From NCBI GenBank assembly GCA_016706055.1, contig JADJKL010000004.1:310001-374000 (forward strand): a stretch of 64,000 nucleotides of DNA. The letters are read 5' to 3'. The DNA comes from Chitinophagaceae bacterium. Lineage in GTDB: Bacteria; Bacteroidota; Bacteroidia; Chitinophagales; Chitinophagaceae. The translations under genes were made by a program, and so were the position numbers. Shown here one piece after another: positions 7,860-16,326 of this stretch (the stretch's first letter is position 1; each line of letters opens with the position of its first letter). A model generated the notes under the pieces. It made no database searches, had not been told where the DNA came from, and was given only the letters and a program-made list of their open reading frames with translations.

Positions 7860-8849
7860 TTACAATAAATTTTTCGCAAGCATATACTCTGCTATCTGCA
7901 CAGCATTGGTAGCAGCACCTTTTCGCAGATTGTCAGAAACCACCCACATGTTTAATGTTTTTGGTTGCGTTTCATCACGGCGAAGTCTTCCTACAAACAC
8001 TTCATCTTTTTCATGTGCCCAAAGTGGCATTGGATAAACTTGGGCTGCATCATCATTCTGTACAATAATTCCAGGAGCAGCAGCCAACAAAGCAGTTACT
8101 TCTCCCAAATCAAATTCATTTTCAAATTCCACATTTACACTTTCGCTATGGCCGCCAACCACTGGTATGCGAACAGTTGTTGCAGTAACTTTAATTGAAT
8201 CATCCTGCATTATCTTACAAGTCTCCTTCACCATTTTCATTTCTTCTTTGGTATAACCATTATCAAGAAACACATCAATCTGTGGTATTACATTCAAATC
8301 AATCGGATACTTATAAGCCATTTCACCTTTCACTTCTTTTCTTTCGTTGAATAATTGGTCCACAGCTTTTTTACCAGTACCAGTCACACTTTGATAAGTA
8401 CTTACCACCACTCTTTTAATTTTATAAGCTTTATGTAGTGGTTGCAGTGCTACCACCATTTGTATGGTAGAGCAATTAGGGTTAGCAATAATAAAATCAT
8501 CTTTAGTTATTGCTTCGGCATTTACTTCCGGCACTACTAATTTTTTCGATGGGTCCATTCTCCAGGCACTGCTGTTGTCAATCACTTTAATGCCAGCCTC
8601 TGCAAATTTTGGTGCCCATTCCAGCGAAGTATTACCTCCGGCAGAAAAAATAGCCACTGCTGGTTTCGCAGCAATAGCATCGACCATACTTACAACTTTA
8701 TAATTTTTTTCTTTAAACGTTACTTCTGTACCAACTGATCTTTCAGATGCTACAGGAATTAATTCCGTCACCGGAAAATTTCTTTCTGCTAAAATTTGTA
8801 ACATCTTAGTGCCTACTAATCCTGTAGCACCCACAACTGCGACTTTCAT
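7860..8849 (-). CDS. asd: Aspartate-semialdehyde dehydrogenase
   Basis: Asd reduces aspartyl-phosphate to aspartate-semialdehyde with NADPH, at the branch point to lysine/diaminopimelate, threonine and methionine. The 329-residue protein has the N-terminal Rossmann motif VGATGLVG, the catalytic cysteine C126 in NPNCSTIQ, and the catalytic histidine H234 in PVVGGHSESV. Length and motifs are standard. It is monocistronic here. Its leader, 8850 to about 9040, contains a short Thr/Lys-rich reading frame plus mutually exclusive hairpins, so synthesis is probably controlled by attenuation. A dispersed-repeat hairpin also lies just before the start codon. Confidence 0.97.
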   Translation of the reverse strand: MKVAVVGATGLVGTKMLQILAERNFPVTELIPVASERSVGTEVTFKEKNYKVVSMVDAIAAKPAVAIFSAGGNTSLEWAPKFAEAGIKVIDNSSAWRMDPSKKLVVPEVNAEAITKDDFIIANPNCSTIQMVVALQPLHKAYKIKRVVVSTYQSVTGTGKKAVDQLFNERKEVKGEMAYKYPIDLNVIPQIDVFLDNGYTKEEMKMVKETCKIMQDDSIKVTATTVRIPVVGGHSESVNVEFENEFDLGEVTALLAAAPGIIVQNDDAAQVYPMPLWAHEKDEVFVGRLRRDETQPKTLNMWVVSDNLRKGAATNAVQIAEYMLAKNLL

Positions 8850-8867
8850 TTTTGTTTTTTTTTATTT

Positions 8868-8890
8868 CCCCTCTCCCTCAAGGAGAGGGG
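8868..8890. repeat. GC-rich palindrome just upstream of asd (dispersed-repeat type)
   Basis: CCCCTCTCC (8868-8876) and GGAGAGGGG (8882-8890) form a perfect 9-bp stem with a 5-base loop, followed on the plus strand by TTGGGGTGAGG. From memory, palindromes of this wording recur between genes in many Bacteroidota genomes. It sits between the asd attenuator and the asd start codon. The right flank of the palindrome has no U-run in the asd direction, so I do not call it a terminator. Confidence 0.6.
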
Positions 8891-8906
8891 TTGGGGTGAG
8901 GTTATT

Positions 8907-8992
8907 AAAAAAGCCTTCCGGTTAAGGAAGGCCTGCTGAACTTTTTTATGTTATAACACACATAACGTTGCAAACCTCCCTCAGGAATGTTT
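8907..8992 (-). promoter_or_regulatory. Transcription attenuator of asd (1:2, 2:3 and 3:4 hairpins)
   Basis: Three alternative helices can be drawn on the minus-strand transcript. The terminator is GCCTTCC (8926-8932) with GGAAGGC (8913-8919), extendable to 9 bp, followed by six U (8907-8912). The antiterminator pairs GGGAGGTTTGC (8970-8980), directly after the leader-peptide stop, with GCAGGCCTTCC (8926-8936): 11 pairs, three of them G-U, using the terminator's own left arm. A protector helix pairs AAACATTCC (8984-8992, the last leader codons) with GGGAGGTTT (8972-8980), one mismatch. A ribosome stalled at Thr or Lys codons would free segment 2 and allow read-through into asd. Pairings are read directly; the regulatory logic is inferred from classical attenuators. 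Confidence 0.85.
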
Positions 8993-9025
8993 CTTGCTGC
9001 GTTTTGTATGTTTCGTTGTTATCAT
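8981..9025 (-). CDS. asd leader peptide (Thr/Lys-rich, 14 residues)
   Basis: The frame reads MITTKHTKRSKKHS and then TGA. Three threonines and four lysines in 14 residues match two end products of the pathway that Asd feeds. It ends immediately before the antiterminator arm, as expected if ribosome position decides which hairpin forms. No Shine-Dalgarno sequence is visible, which is normal for this phylum. The peptide itself probably has no function beyond being translated. Confidence 0.8.
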   Translation of the reverse strand: MITTKHTKRSKKHS

Positions 9026-9044
9026 TACAGGTCGAAGATAATTA

Positions 9045-9081
9045 CAAAAGCTATTGTAGCCAAACACTCTTTTACAAACAA
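9045..9081 (-). promoter_or_regulatory. Probable promoter of the asd leader transcript
   Basis: On the minus strand TTGTTTG (9075-9081) is followed after 21 bases by TAGCTTTTG (9045-9053), close to the Bacteroidota -33 TTG / -7 TAnnTTTG consensus with one extra T. A start near 9040 would place the leader-peptide ATG about 15 nt into the transcript. Confidence 0.5.
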
Positions 9082-9152
9082 CTGTTCTTATTCCATCGAA
9101 ATAGTCGTACTTTAACTGTCAGAAATTTTTACCGGCACTATATCATTTGCTT

Positions 9153-11767
9153 ATGATAAAAAAGATACTATCATTATTTTTATTGGCAGTTTTGGTTTTT
9201 AGTAAACCTATCGATGCTCAGTTTATTGACAGCTTTACGGATGGCAATTTTTCTGCTAACCCAGCTTGGTCTAGCAACACGGCTGATTGGATAGTAAACC
9301 CTTCCTTGCAATTACAAAGCAATAGCACCGTAGCCAGCAGTAACTTTTATCTATCTACACCCAATACTTTAGCAACTACTGCACAATGGGAATTCTGGTG
9401 TCAGATTACATTCAATCCTTCTTCTACTAACTATATTGACTTTTATCTTACAGCTTCTGCAAGTGATATTACACAATCTGCTGTAACAGGTTATTTTGTA
9501 AGGATAGGAGGTGCAAGCGACGAAATTTCGTTGTACAGAAAAAATGCAAATGGTACCAGTACATTAATTATTGACGGACTGGATGGAACATTGAACAGTA
9601 GCAGCAATACGATGAAGATAAAAGTAATCCGTGATGCTTCGGATCAATGGACATTATTAAGAGACCTGACCGGAACAGGAATACTTATTCCAGCGAAGGC
9701 ACTGTGGTTGACGCCACATTTACTACGTCTGCCTTCTTTGGTATTTGGGTTCGTCAAAGCACTGCCAGTTTTTTTCAGAAGCATTTCTTTGATGACTTTG
9801 AAGTTAAAACCTATGTACCCGATGTTACGCCTCCGGCTATTCAAACACTGACGGCTCTTTCTCCCAATGCACTTGATGTTTTATTTAATGAGCCTGTAAG
9901 TGTAGCAACAAGTCAAACGTTGAGTAACTACACAGTTAATAACGGAATCGGAAATCCTGCTACTGCTGTAAGAGATGTGACAAACAATGCACTTGTTCAC
10001 CTGGCTTTTACAAACAGTTTTCCGAATGGAATATCAAATACTATTACGATAAACGGTGTACAGGATTTATCGGGCAATGCCATTGTAAATGGAACAGGAA
10101 CTTTTAGTTTTTATACAGCCCAACGCTATGATATTGTAATTGACGAATTGGTTGCTGACCCAACACCCGTAGTTGGTTTACCAGACAATGAATGGATAGA
10201 ATTAAAAAACACTACAACATTTCCAATCAATCTGCAAGGATGGAAAATAAGTGATGCAACAGGCACAAGTGGTGCGATGCCGAATTATATTCTGCAACCC
10301 AATAGTTATGTTATTGTTTGTACGGGTAGTGCCGTTGCCGCCATGTCGGCTTTTGGCCCAACTATTACCGTTACAAGTTTTCCTTCATTAGATAATAATG
10401 GTGAAAGATTATCACTTATTGATGCTTCCGGAAAAGTTATTCATGCTTTGACATATGATATAAGCTGGTATCAGAATGAATTAAAGAAAGATGGCGGTTG
10501 GTCTTTAGAAATGATTGACACAAAAAATCCTTGTACAGGTAGTAGCAACTGGAAAGCCAGTATTGATGCATCAGGCGGAACACCCGGGAAGAAGAACTCT
10601 ATTGACGCAGTAAATAATGACCAGACTGGTCCGTCATTAAAAAGAGCATATACAATTAATGCTACCACAATTGTAGCCGTATTTGATGAACCGATAGATA
10701 GTTTGAAAGGAGCAACAGTTGTCAATTATACTTTTAGTAATGGATTGACTATTGTTTCAGCTATTACTTTAGCTCCATTATTTAATGAAGTACAGCTAAC
10801 ACTTAGCGGTGCAATGCAAGCTGGTACTGTTTATACATTAACAGCCGCAAATATTACAGATTGCAAAGGCAATACAATTGGAACGGATAACAAAGCCAAA
10901 GTTGGGTTGCCGGTAGATGCAATAGCATTGGATATGATTGTCAATGAAATTTTATTTAATCCAAGAAGTAATGCAAACGACTTTGTGGAATTTTATAATA
11001 AAAGCAACAAGATATTTGATGCGTCAAAACTGTTTGTTGCTAATAGAAACAGTAGTAATGTAATTAGTAGCATTGGCTCTTTAACCTCAACACCGTGGTT
11101 AGTTTTCCCAGATGATTATATTGTACTTACAGAAGATGCTACAAGCCTGAGCAGAGAATACCTTGTTTCAAACCCCGATTGGGTTTTCACTAAATCTTCT
11201 TTGCCATCTTTTCCTGATGATCAAGGATTTGTTCTTTTATTAAACCAACAAGGCGATGTAATTGATGAAGTAAATTATAATAAGAGTTGGCATTTTAAAT
11301 TGATAGACAATGAAGATGGCGTTTCATTAGAAAGAATAGATCCTGCTGGTGCCTCGCAAGAACCAACCAACTGGCATAGTGCCGCCTCTACTGCAGGATA
11401 TGGGACACCAACTTATAAGAATTCGCAGTATAAATTAATTAACAGCGTTAATGCGACAATAGAAGTAGTGCCAAAAGTATTCTCTCCTGATAATGATGGT
11501 CGAGATGATATTGCCACAGTTCAGTATGAAGTAACAGAACCCGGATTTATTGCCAACATCACCATTTTCGATGCAGCAGGAAGACCAATACGTAACCTTG
11601 TCCGCAATGGCACATTAGGATTAAAAGGCTATTGGAACTGGGATGGACTAGATGATAAGGGCAATAAACTTCCGGTTGGTTCTTATATTATATTCACAGA
11701 GATTTTTAATCTGCAAGGCAAGAAGGAGAAGTTTAAGAATGTGGTAGTGCTTGCGAGAAAATTATAG
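9153..11767 (+). CDS. Secreted lamin-tail-domain protein (frameshifted near 9677-9680)
   Basis: The ATG at 9153 gives a signal peptide (MIKKILSLFLLAVLVFSKPIDA). A sugar-binding-like N-terminal segment follows, then SbsA-type Ig-like repeats (SPNALDVLFNEPVSV and a later copy), two lamin-tail domains (YDIVIDELVADPTPVVGLPD and DMIVNEILFNPRSNANDFVE), and a C-terminal FlgD/CHU_C-like Ig domain (VFSPDNDGRDDIATVQYEV) ending at 11767. The frame is broken: the first part is open to 9851, the second is open from 9647. The sense reading passes from one to the other at ACAGGAATAC (9675-9682), where one missing base restores GTGNTYSSEG. Together they make about 870 residues. It is probably cell-surface and of unknown substrate. 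The break is likely an assembly error. Confidence 0.8.
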
Positions 11768-11888
11768 GGATCAGACTTTTATATTTGACAACAATCTTGC
11801 CCCTATAATTTTCGAAGCAAACTCTAAATATACAGGAATTTTTATGTTTTTGTTTGAGGCACTTCAAATGTCTATAAGGCTCGCAAGT

Positions 11889-12812
11889 CTATATCAGTTC
11901 AATATCAAAACTTACAAGGTCTTTAAATTGATGTATCCTTATATCAATATCTTTTCGGGTAATTTCTTTTAATCTTGTTGGACCAAATTTCTCTACACAA
12001 AAACTTGCCATTGCAGAACCAACAATGATGGCTCTTTTCATATTCTCAAAAGAAATATCGTTAGTAGCAGCAAGATGCCCCATAAATCCTCCGGCAAATG
12101 TATCGCCAGCACCTGTTGGGTCAAATACTTCTTCTAATGGTAATGCTGGTGCGAAAAATACCTGGTCGCCATGAAATAATAAAGCACCATGCTCCCCTTT
12201 TTTAATAATCAGGAATTTAGGTCCCATTTCCATAATACTTTTAGCTGCTTTTACCAGCGAAAATTGCCCGGTTAATTGTCTTGCTTCTGCATCATTCACC
12301 ATCAACATGTCTACATACTTCAAAACAATTTTTAGTTCGGCCATCGCAATTTCCATCCAGAAGTTCATGGTGTCCATCACAATAAGCTTTGGACGTTTTT
12401 TTAATTCCTGGATTACATTCAGTTGAATTTTTGGGGCAAGATTACCCAGCATCAAAAATTCTGCTCCTTGATAGCTTTCCGGAATAGTTGGATCAAAATC
12501 AGCCAATACATTCAAATCTGTAATTAATGTATCTCGGCTGTTCATGTCTTCATGATAACGGCCACTCCAGAAAAAAGATTTTTTGTCAGGTACTATTTCT
12601 ACTCCTTCCATTTCCACTCCTCTTTTTTTCATCTCCTCCATTTCTTCCTTTGGAAAATCATCTCCAACAATAGAAATCTGTTGTACTGGTTTCACAAAAT
12701 GGCTGGCCGCATATGCAACATAAGTGGCAGAGCCACCAACAATCTGGTTTATTTTCCCAAAAGGTGTTTCAATCGCATCAAAAGCCATTGTTCCAACTGT
12801 AATTAAAGACAT
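11889..12812 (-). CDS. PfkB-family carbohydrate/nucleoside kinase
   Basis: This 307-residue ribokinase-like protein has the N-terminal GGSATYVAYAASHF substrate region and the C-terminal signature EVFDPTGAGDTFAGGFMG, where the GAGD aspartate is the catalytic base and the glycines form the anion hole. Such kinases phosphorylate sugars or nucleosides with ATP; the closest textual resemblance is to Bacteroidota sugar kinases of the adenosine kinase branch, but the substrate cannot be decided. It has no signal peptide. It is convergent with the lamin-tail gene and divergent from the TetR-paaE unit, with no other metabolic genes beside it. Confidence 0.88.
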   Translation of the reverse strand: MSLITVGTMAFDAIETPFGKINQIVGGSATYVAYAASHFVKPVQQISIVGDDFPKEEMEEMKKRGVEMEGVEIVPDKKSFFWSGRYHEDMNSRDTLITDLNVLADFDPTIPESYQGAEFLMLGNLAPKIQLNVIQELKKRPKLIVMDTMNFWMEIAMAELKIVLKYVDMLMVNDAEARQLTGQFSLVKAAKSIMEMGPKFLIIKKGEHGALLFHGDQVFFAPALPLEEVFDPTGAGDTFAGGFMGHLAATNDISFENMKRAIIVGSAMASFCVEKFGPTRLKEITRKDIDIRIHQFKDLVSFDIELI

Positions 12813-12973
12813 AATAGATTTTTATAGATTAATTGCAAAGTCAAATATGACTTGCTTATCTGGTTTCGGCGGCAAACCTACATGAATTTTGTTTACAGGA
12901 AAAACCATGTTGCTTTGTTTCAGGTTATTATACATTTTATTGTACTAGACTAATCAACTTAAACACAGAATAG

Positions 12974-12981
12974 TATCTTTG
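12974..12981 (+). promoter_or_regulatory. -7 promoter element abutting the tetR start
   Basis: TATCTTTG is a perfect TAnnTTTG match, ending three bases before the ATG at 12985. The transcript would then start at or within a few bases of the ATG. No convincing -33 TTG lies at the usual 19-21 base spacing. Confidence 0.45.
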
Positions 12982-12984
12982 GGC

Positions 12985-13575
12985 ATGGCCACGGTTCGAC
13001 GTAAAAAAGCTTCCAAAAAAGATTTTATCCTTCTCAGGGCTTCTGCTATGTTCAGGGAAAAGGGTTTTTCAGCTACTTCTATGCGGGATCTGGCTGAAAT
13101 GGTGGGTATTGAAGCTGCCAGTTTATACAATCATATACAATCAAAATCGGAGATATTACAGGAAATTATTTTCCGGATGACGAATGATTGTAATGTGCAT
13201 TTAGAAGAACTAGAGAGCAGCAACCTGAGTAGTATAAAGAAAATAGAATCATTAATACGTTTTCATGTGCAGATGATGATAAGTAAATGCGATGATTACA
13301 CCGTGATGATTAATGAGTGGATGCACCTTTCAGAACCATACCTTACTAATTTTAATATTCAACGACACCAGTATGTGGTTAAGATGGAACGCATTGTCGC
13401 TGATGGTTTCCAGCAAAAGGAAATGAAAGGAATATCGCCATATGTAGCAGTGCTTACTATTTTATCATCTGTTCGTGGCTTAGAATTCTGGCATCGTAGC
13501 GCACAAAAAATTACACCACAGGAAATCGAAGATAATATGGTGAACCTTCTGATTAGCGGACTAAAAAAGAATTGA
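12985..13575 (+). CDS. TetR/AcrR-family transcriptional regulator, probable paa regulator
   Basis: The N-terminal 60 residues form a TetR helix-turn-helix: RASAMFREKGFSATSMRDLAEMVGIEAASLYNHIQSKSE is the classical recognition-helix region. The remaining ~135 residues are the ligand/dimerisation domain. I prefer the ATG at 12985 to the upstream TTG at 12979. paaE follows after only 4 bases, so the two are one operon. TetR proteins, including PaaR-type ones, commonly repress phenylacetate genes with phenylacetyl-CoA as inducer; that role is inferred from position. Confidence 0.88.
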   Translation: MATVRRKKASKKDFILLRASAMFREKGFSATSMRDLAEMVGIEAASLYNHIQSKSEILQEIIFRMTNDCNVHLEELESSNLSSIKKIESLIRFHVQMMISKCDDYTVMINEWMHLSEPYLTNFNIQRHQYVVKMERIVADGFQQKEMKGISPYVAVLTILSSVRGLEFWHRSAQKITPQEIEDNMVNLLISGLKKN

Positions 13576-13579
13576 GAAC

Positions 13580-14658
13580 ATGTCTATTCATTTTCACTCA
13601 CTCAAGATTAAGGAGATAAAAAAAGAAACGGACGATTGCGTTTCTGTAACTTTTGAAATCCCAGATGCATTAAAATCAAAATTTATTTATAAGCAGGGGC
13701 AAAGCCTGACAATGCGAGCAACAATTGGTAATGAGGAAGTTCGCAGAACTTATTCACTGTGCAGTTCTCCGCTGGAAAACGAATGGAAAGTGGCAATAAA
13801 AAAAGTAGAAGGCGGATCATTTTCAACATTTGCTAACCTCAGTTTGAAGAAAGGCGATATGTTGGATGTAATGCAACCAGTAGGAAAATTTTATGTAGAG
13901 CTAAATCCTGAAAATAAAAAAAAATATCTCGCCTTTGCAGCCGGAAGCGGCATCACTCCGTTGCTTTCGATCATTAAAACAACATTACAGACAGAACCAC
14001 AGAGTAGTTTTACATTAGTCTATGGAAATCAAAGTCGCAGCTCAATTATATTTTTTGAAGAGTTGGAAGGGTTGAAAAATAAATACCTGCAGCGATTTAA
14101 TTTTATAAATATACTTAGTAGGGAAAGAACAGATGCGTCAATCAACTTTGGAAGAATTAACACAGAAAAATTAGTTGAACTTTCAAAGCTGATTAATTAT
14201 TCTTCAATTGACGAAACATTTATTTGCGGCCCAGAAGAAATGATTTTTTCTGTAAAAGAATTTTTAGAGCAAAAGGAATTGACAAAAAGAAAATTCATTT
14301 TGAATTATTTACTACGCCTGGACAGAAGAAGTCGGAGGTTAGAAGTCCGAAGTCAGAAACAAACAGTGGCCCTAAAAGTAATATAACAGTAAAGCTAGAT
14401 GGTCGTTCTTTTGCTTTCGATTTGTCCTTAACCAGCAATACCAGTATATTAGATGCAGCATTGCAGCAAGGTGCCGATCTTCCTTTTGCTTGTAAAGGCG
14501 GCGTATGTTGTACTTGTAAAGCCAGGTTGCTAGAAGGCGAAGTAAGTATGGATGTGCATTGGGGATTAGAAGATGAAGAAGTGGAACAAGGTTATATTCT
14601 CACTTGTCAATCACACCCTAAAACGGAAAAAATTGTGGTTGATTTTGATGTCAAATAG
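13580..14658 (+). CDS. paaE: Phenylacetyl-CoA epoxidase reductase subunit (frameshifted at 14284-14288)
   Basis: PaaE passes electrons from NADPH to the PaaA di-iron centre. Visible parts are the FAD-binding RRTYSLCSSP motif, the NAD-binding AAGSGITPLLS motif, the CGPEEMIF end of the reductase domain, and a C-terminal plant-type [2Fe-2S] ferredoxin with C-x4-C-x2-C (FACKGGVCCTCKA) and a fourth Cys in LTCQS. The reductase part is open to 14386 and the ferredoxin part is read in another frame from about 14285. Adding one A to the run of five at 14284-14288 joins them as KKKIHFELFTTPG, the expected linker. The product would be about 359 residues. The linker also contains a noncoding-type repeat (separate entry). 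The rest of the epoxidase operon is 18.9 kb away. Confidence 0.93.
14325..14359 (+). repeat. GAAGTC-type short tandem repeat inside the paaE linker
   Basis: The stretch contains three copies of GAAGTC (GAAGTCGGAGG, GAAGTCCGA, AAGTCAGAA) and encodes KKSEVRSPKSETN. From memory, GAAGTCCGAAGTC-like runs are frequent between genes in Chitinophagaceae-type genomes. Here one lies in frame between the reductase and ferredoxin domains of PaaE. Confidence 0.5.
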
Positions 14659-14668
14659 ATTTACTATT

Positions 14669-14699
14669 AAAAAAACCGCCCCGGAAAACCGGAACGGTT
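14669..14699 (-). terminator. Terminator of the Rhs gene
   Basis: On the minus strand AACCG-TT-CCGG, loop TTTT, CCGG-GG-CGGTT forms a stem with a 2-by-2 internal loop, followed by seven U. It lies between the convergent paaE and Rhs coding ends. Confidence 0.75.
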
Positions 14700-14737
14700 G
14701 GTTGTTCATAACTCCAGAGCATAGGAATCATTATATT

Positions 14738-16267
14738 TTATTGCTTCACCACTTTCAGTGCTTCCTTATTATTAAGTCTGATAAAATAAATTCCATTAAC
14801 TAATCTGTCCATGTTGATAAATTGACTTGTAGCGGTAATTTTTATGCGTTGCAATATTCGTCCATTTACATCGCTTAACACAGCTTCAGTTCCTATCAGT
14901 TTGTCATCTCCCACTGTAATTGTAATACTTCCTTTTGTAGGATTTGGATAAACGATGGTTGGTACTGTACCTCCTTTATTATAATTGAGTCTTACAATAT
15001 TTGAATACCTGAAGTGGTTATCAATATCTACCTGTTTTAATCGGTAGAACATTGTATTGCTGGCAAGCCTGTCAATACGATAATCAGTAAACTGATAGGT
15101 ACTGGTGGAGGAAGTATTACCTGCGGCAGCCACTATTCCTATTTGTTCATACGCAACACCATTCAATGATCTTTCAACCCGGTATTCTTTACTGTTCTGT
15201 TCGCTGGCGGTAGCCCAGTTCAATAGATTATTTTTATCAATAGTAGTTCCATTAAAGTATAACCATGTAACTGGTAGCGGTGTTCCAATGGATGAACATT
15301 GCGTTGTGCCAGGTCTTAATGTTTCAGAGTTTCCAACTCTGTCTGTTGCAAGTATGAAGAAACAATAATTGGTGCCAGAAGGTAAAGAGAACGTAGTGTC
15401 ATTTCCATATACTTTTGGAAATAGGATACTGTAGTTTGTCTGGTCGTTAGTAACATAGATAGTATAAAAATCTATTCCGCAACCATTTAAATCGTCCGTA
15501 CCTGTCCAGCTCAACGTAATTGGATTGGTACCTGTTGCAGTCAATGTATTTAATTGGCTTGTGGGTGGCAATGCATCAATCATATTTGTATGAATGTTGG
15601 TTGGTATTACTTCATTACCATCAAATACAATAAAGGCTTTTGCTCCAATAGTATCGAGAGTTTGTGCATCGGATCTTGGTTTGATACTGAAATTGACAAA
15701 CCCATTACCATAAGCTTGCTGCGCAATATCCTTTAGGAAAAGAAAACCAGCCAGCGGATCTTCAGGAGGTAATAAGGTAAGAGGATCAATTGCCTGGAAC
15801 TCCCAAAATATCTCATTGTTAACAATATTATATCCTGCAGTAAGGTCTACATATACACCAGTGGAATCACGGGCATCCAGCCGCTGATAATAAAATGGTC
15901 TGCCTGCCGGAATATCAAAAGATTGATTATTGAAACCCACACTACCTAATTCTAACGTTGTAGGATCTTGCTTAGGTTCTATTGGAGTGGTTATCTTAAT
16001 ATAACGAGCCCTTGCTGTAGCGTTTGAGTCATTTTCAAATAGAACAGTATAAGGCATCCTGTCATTTACACTTACACATTTTTTATCTGGTTGTCCATCA
16101 GGGCCAATGATAAGGTTTGGATCAATGGGAACCAATACAAACATTTTTTTGGTATCATCCCAAACTAACCGGACCTTTTTTCGGGTACCACCTTCTGAAC
16201 AGTTTTCTTCTATTTTATATCCTCTTAATCGAAGAATAAGTTCAACACCTCTATCCGAATCCCACAT
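14738..16267 (-). CDS. C-terminal part of the Rhs protein: Ig-like region and T9SS sorting domain
   Basis: As sequenced this is a 509-residue reading frame, but the same frame stays open upstream to about 16411 and reads sensibly there (KNIRQHTEVPIVGKF, then DFIENNDLYWKLK). It is therefore the continuation of the Rhs gene at 16327-20466, split by a missing A at 16407-16411. In order it holds about 100 residues of unassigned sequence, a domain with VSVNDRMPYTVLFENDS also known from the ends of giant CARDB-type proteins, a fibronectin-like segment (NPITLSWTGTDDLNGCGIDF), the LPVTWLYFNG...LLNWATASEQNSKEY module common before T9SS tails, and a type A sorting domain (YPNPTKGSITITV ... NGIYFIRLNNKEALKVVKQ). 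The tail marks the whole protein for outer-membrane export and surface anchoring. Confidence 0.8.
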   Translation of the reverse strand: MWDSDRGVELILRLRGYKIEENCSEGGTRKKVRLVWDDTKKMFVLVPIDPNLIIGPDGQPDKKCVSVNDRMPYTVLFENDSNATARARYIKITTPIEPKQDPTTLELGSVGFNNQSFDIPAGRPFYYQRLDARDSTGVYVDLTAGYNIVNNEIFWEFQAIDPLTLLPPEDPLAGFLFLKDIAQQAYGNGFVNFSIKPRSDAQTLDTIGAKAFIVFDGNEVIPTNIHTNMIDALPPTSQLNTLTATGTNPITLSWTGTDDLNGCGIDFYTIYVTNDQTNYSILFPKVYGNDTTFSLPSGTNYCFFILATDRVGNSETLRPGTTQCSSIGTPLPVTWLYFNGTTIDKNNLLNWATASEQNSKEYRVERSLNGVAYEQIGIVAAAGNTSSTSTYQFTDYRIDRLASNTMFYRLKQVDIDNHFRYSNIVRLNYNKGGTVPTIVYPNPTKGSITITVGDDKLIGTEAVLSDVNGRILQRIKITATSQFINMDRLVNGIYFIRLNNKEALKVVKQ

Positions 16268-16326
16268 TTCTTTCGCTTCAGCCCAATCTTCATTACTTTT
16301 TAGCTTCCAATAAAGGTCATTATTTT

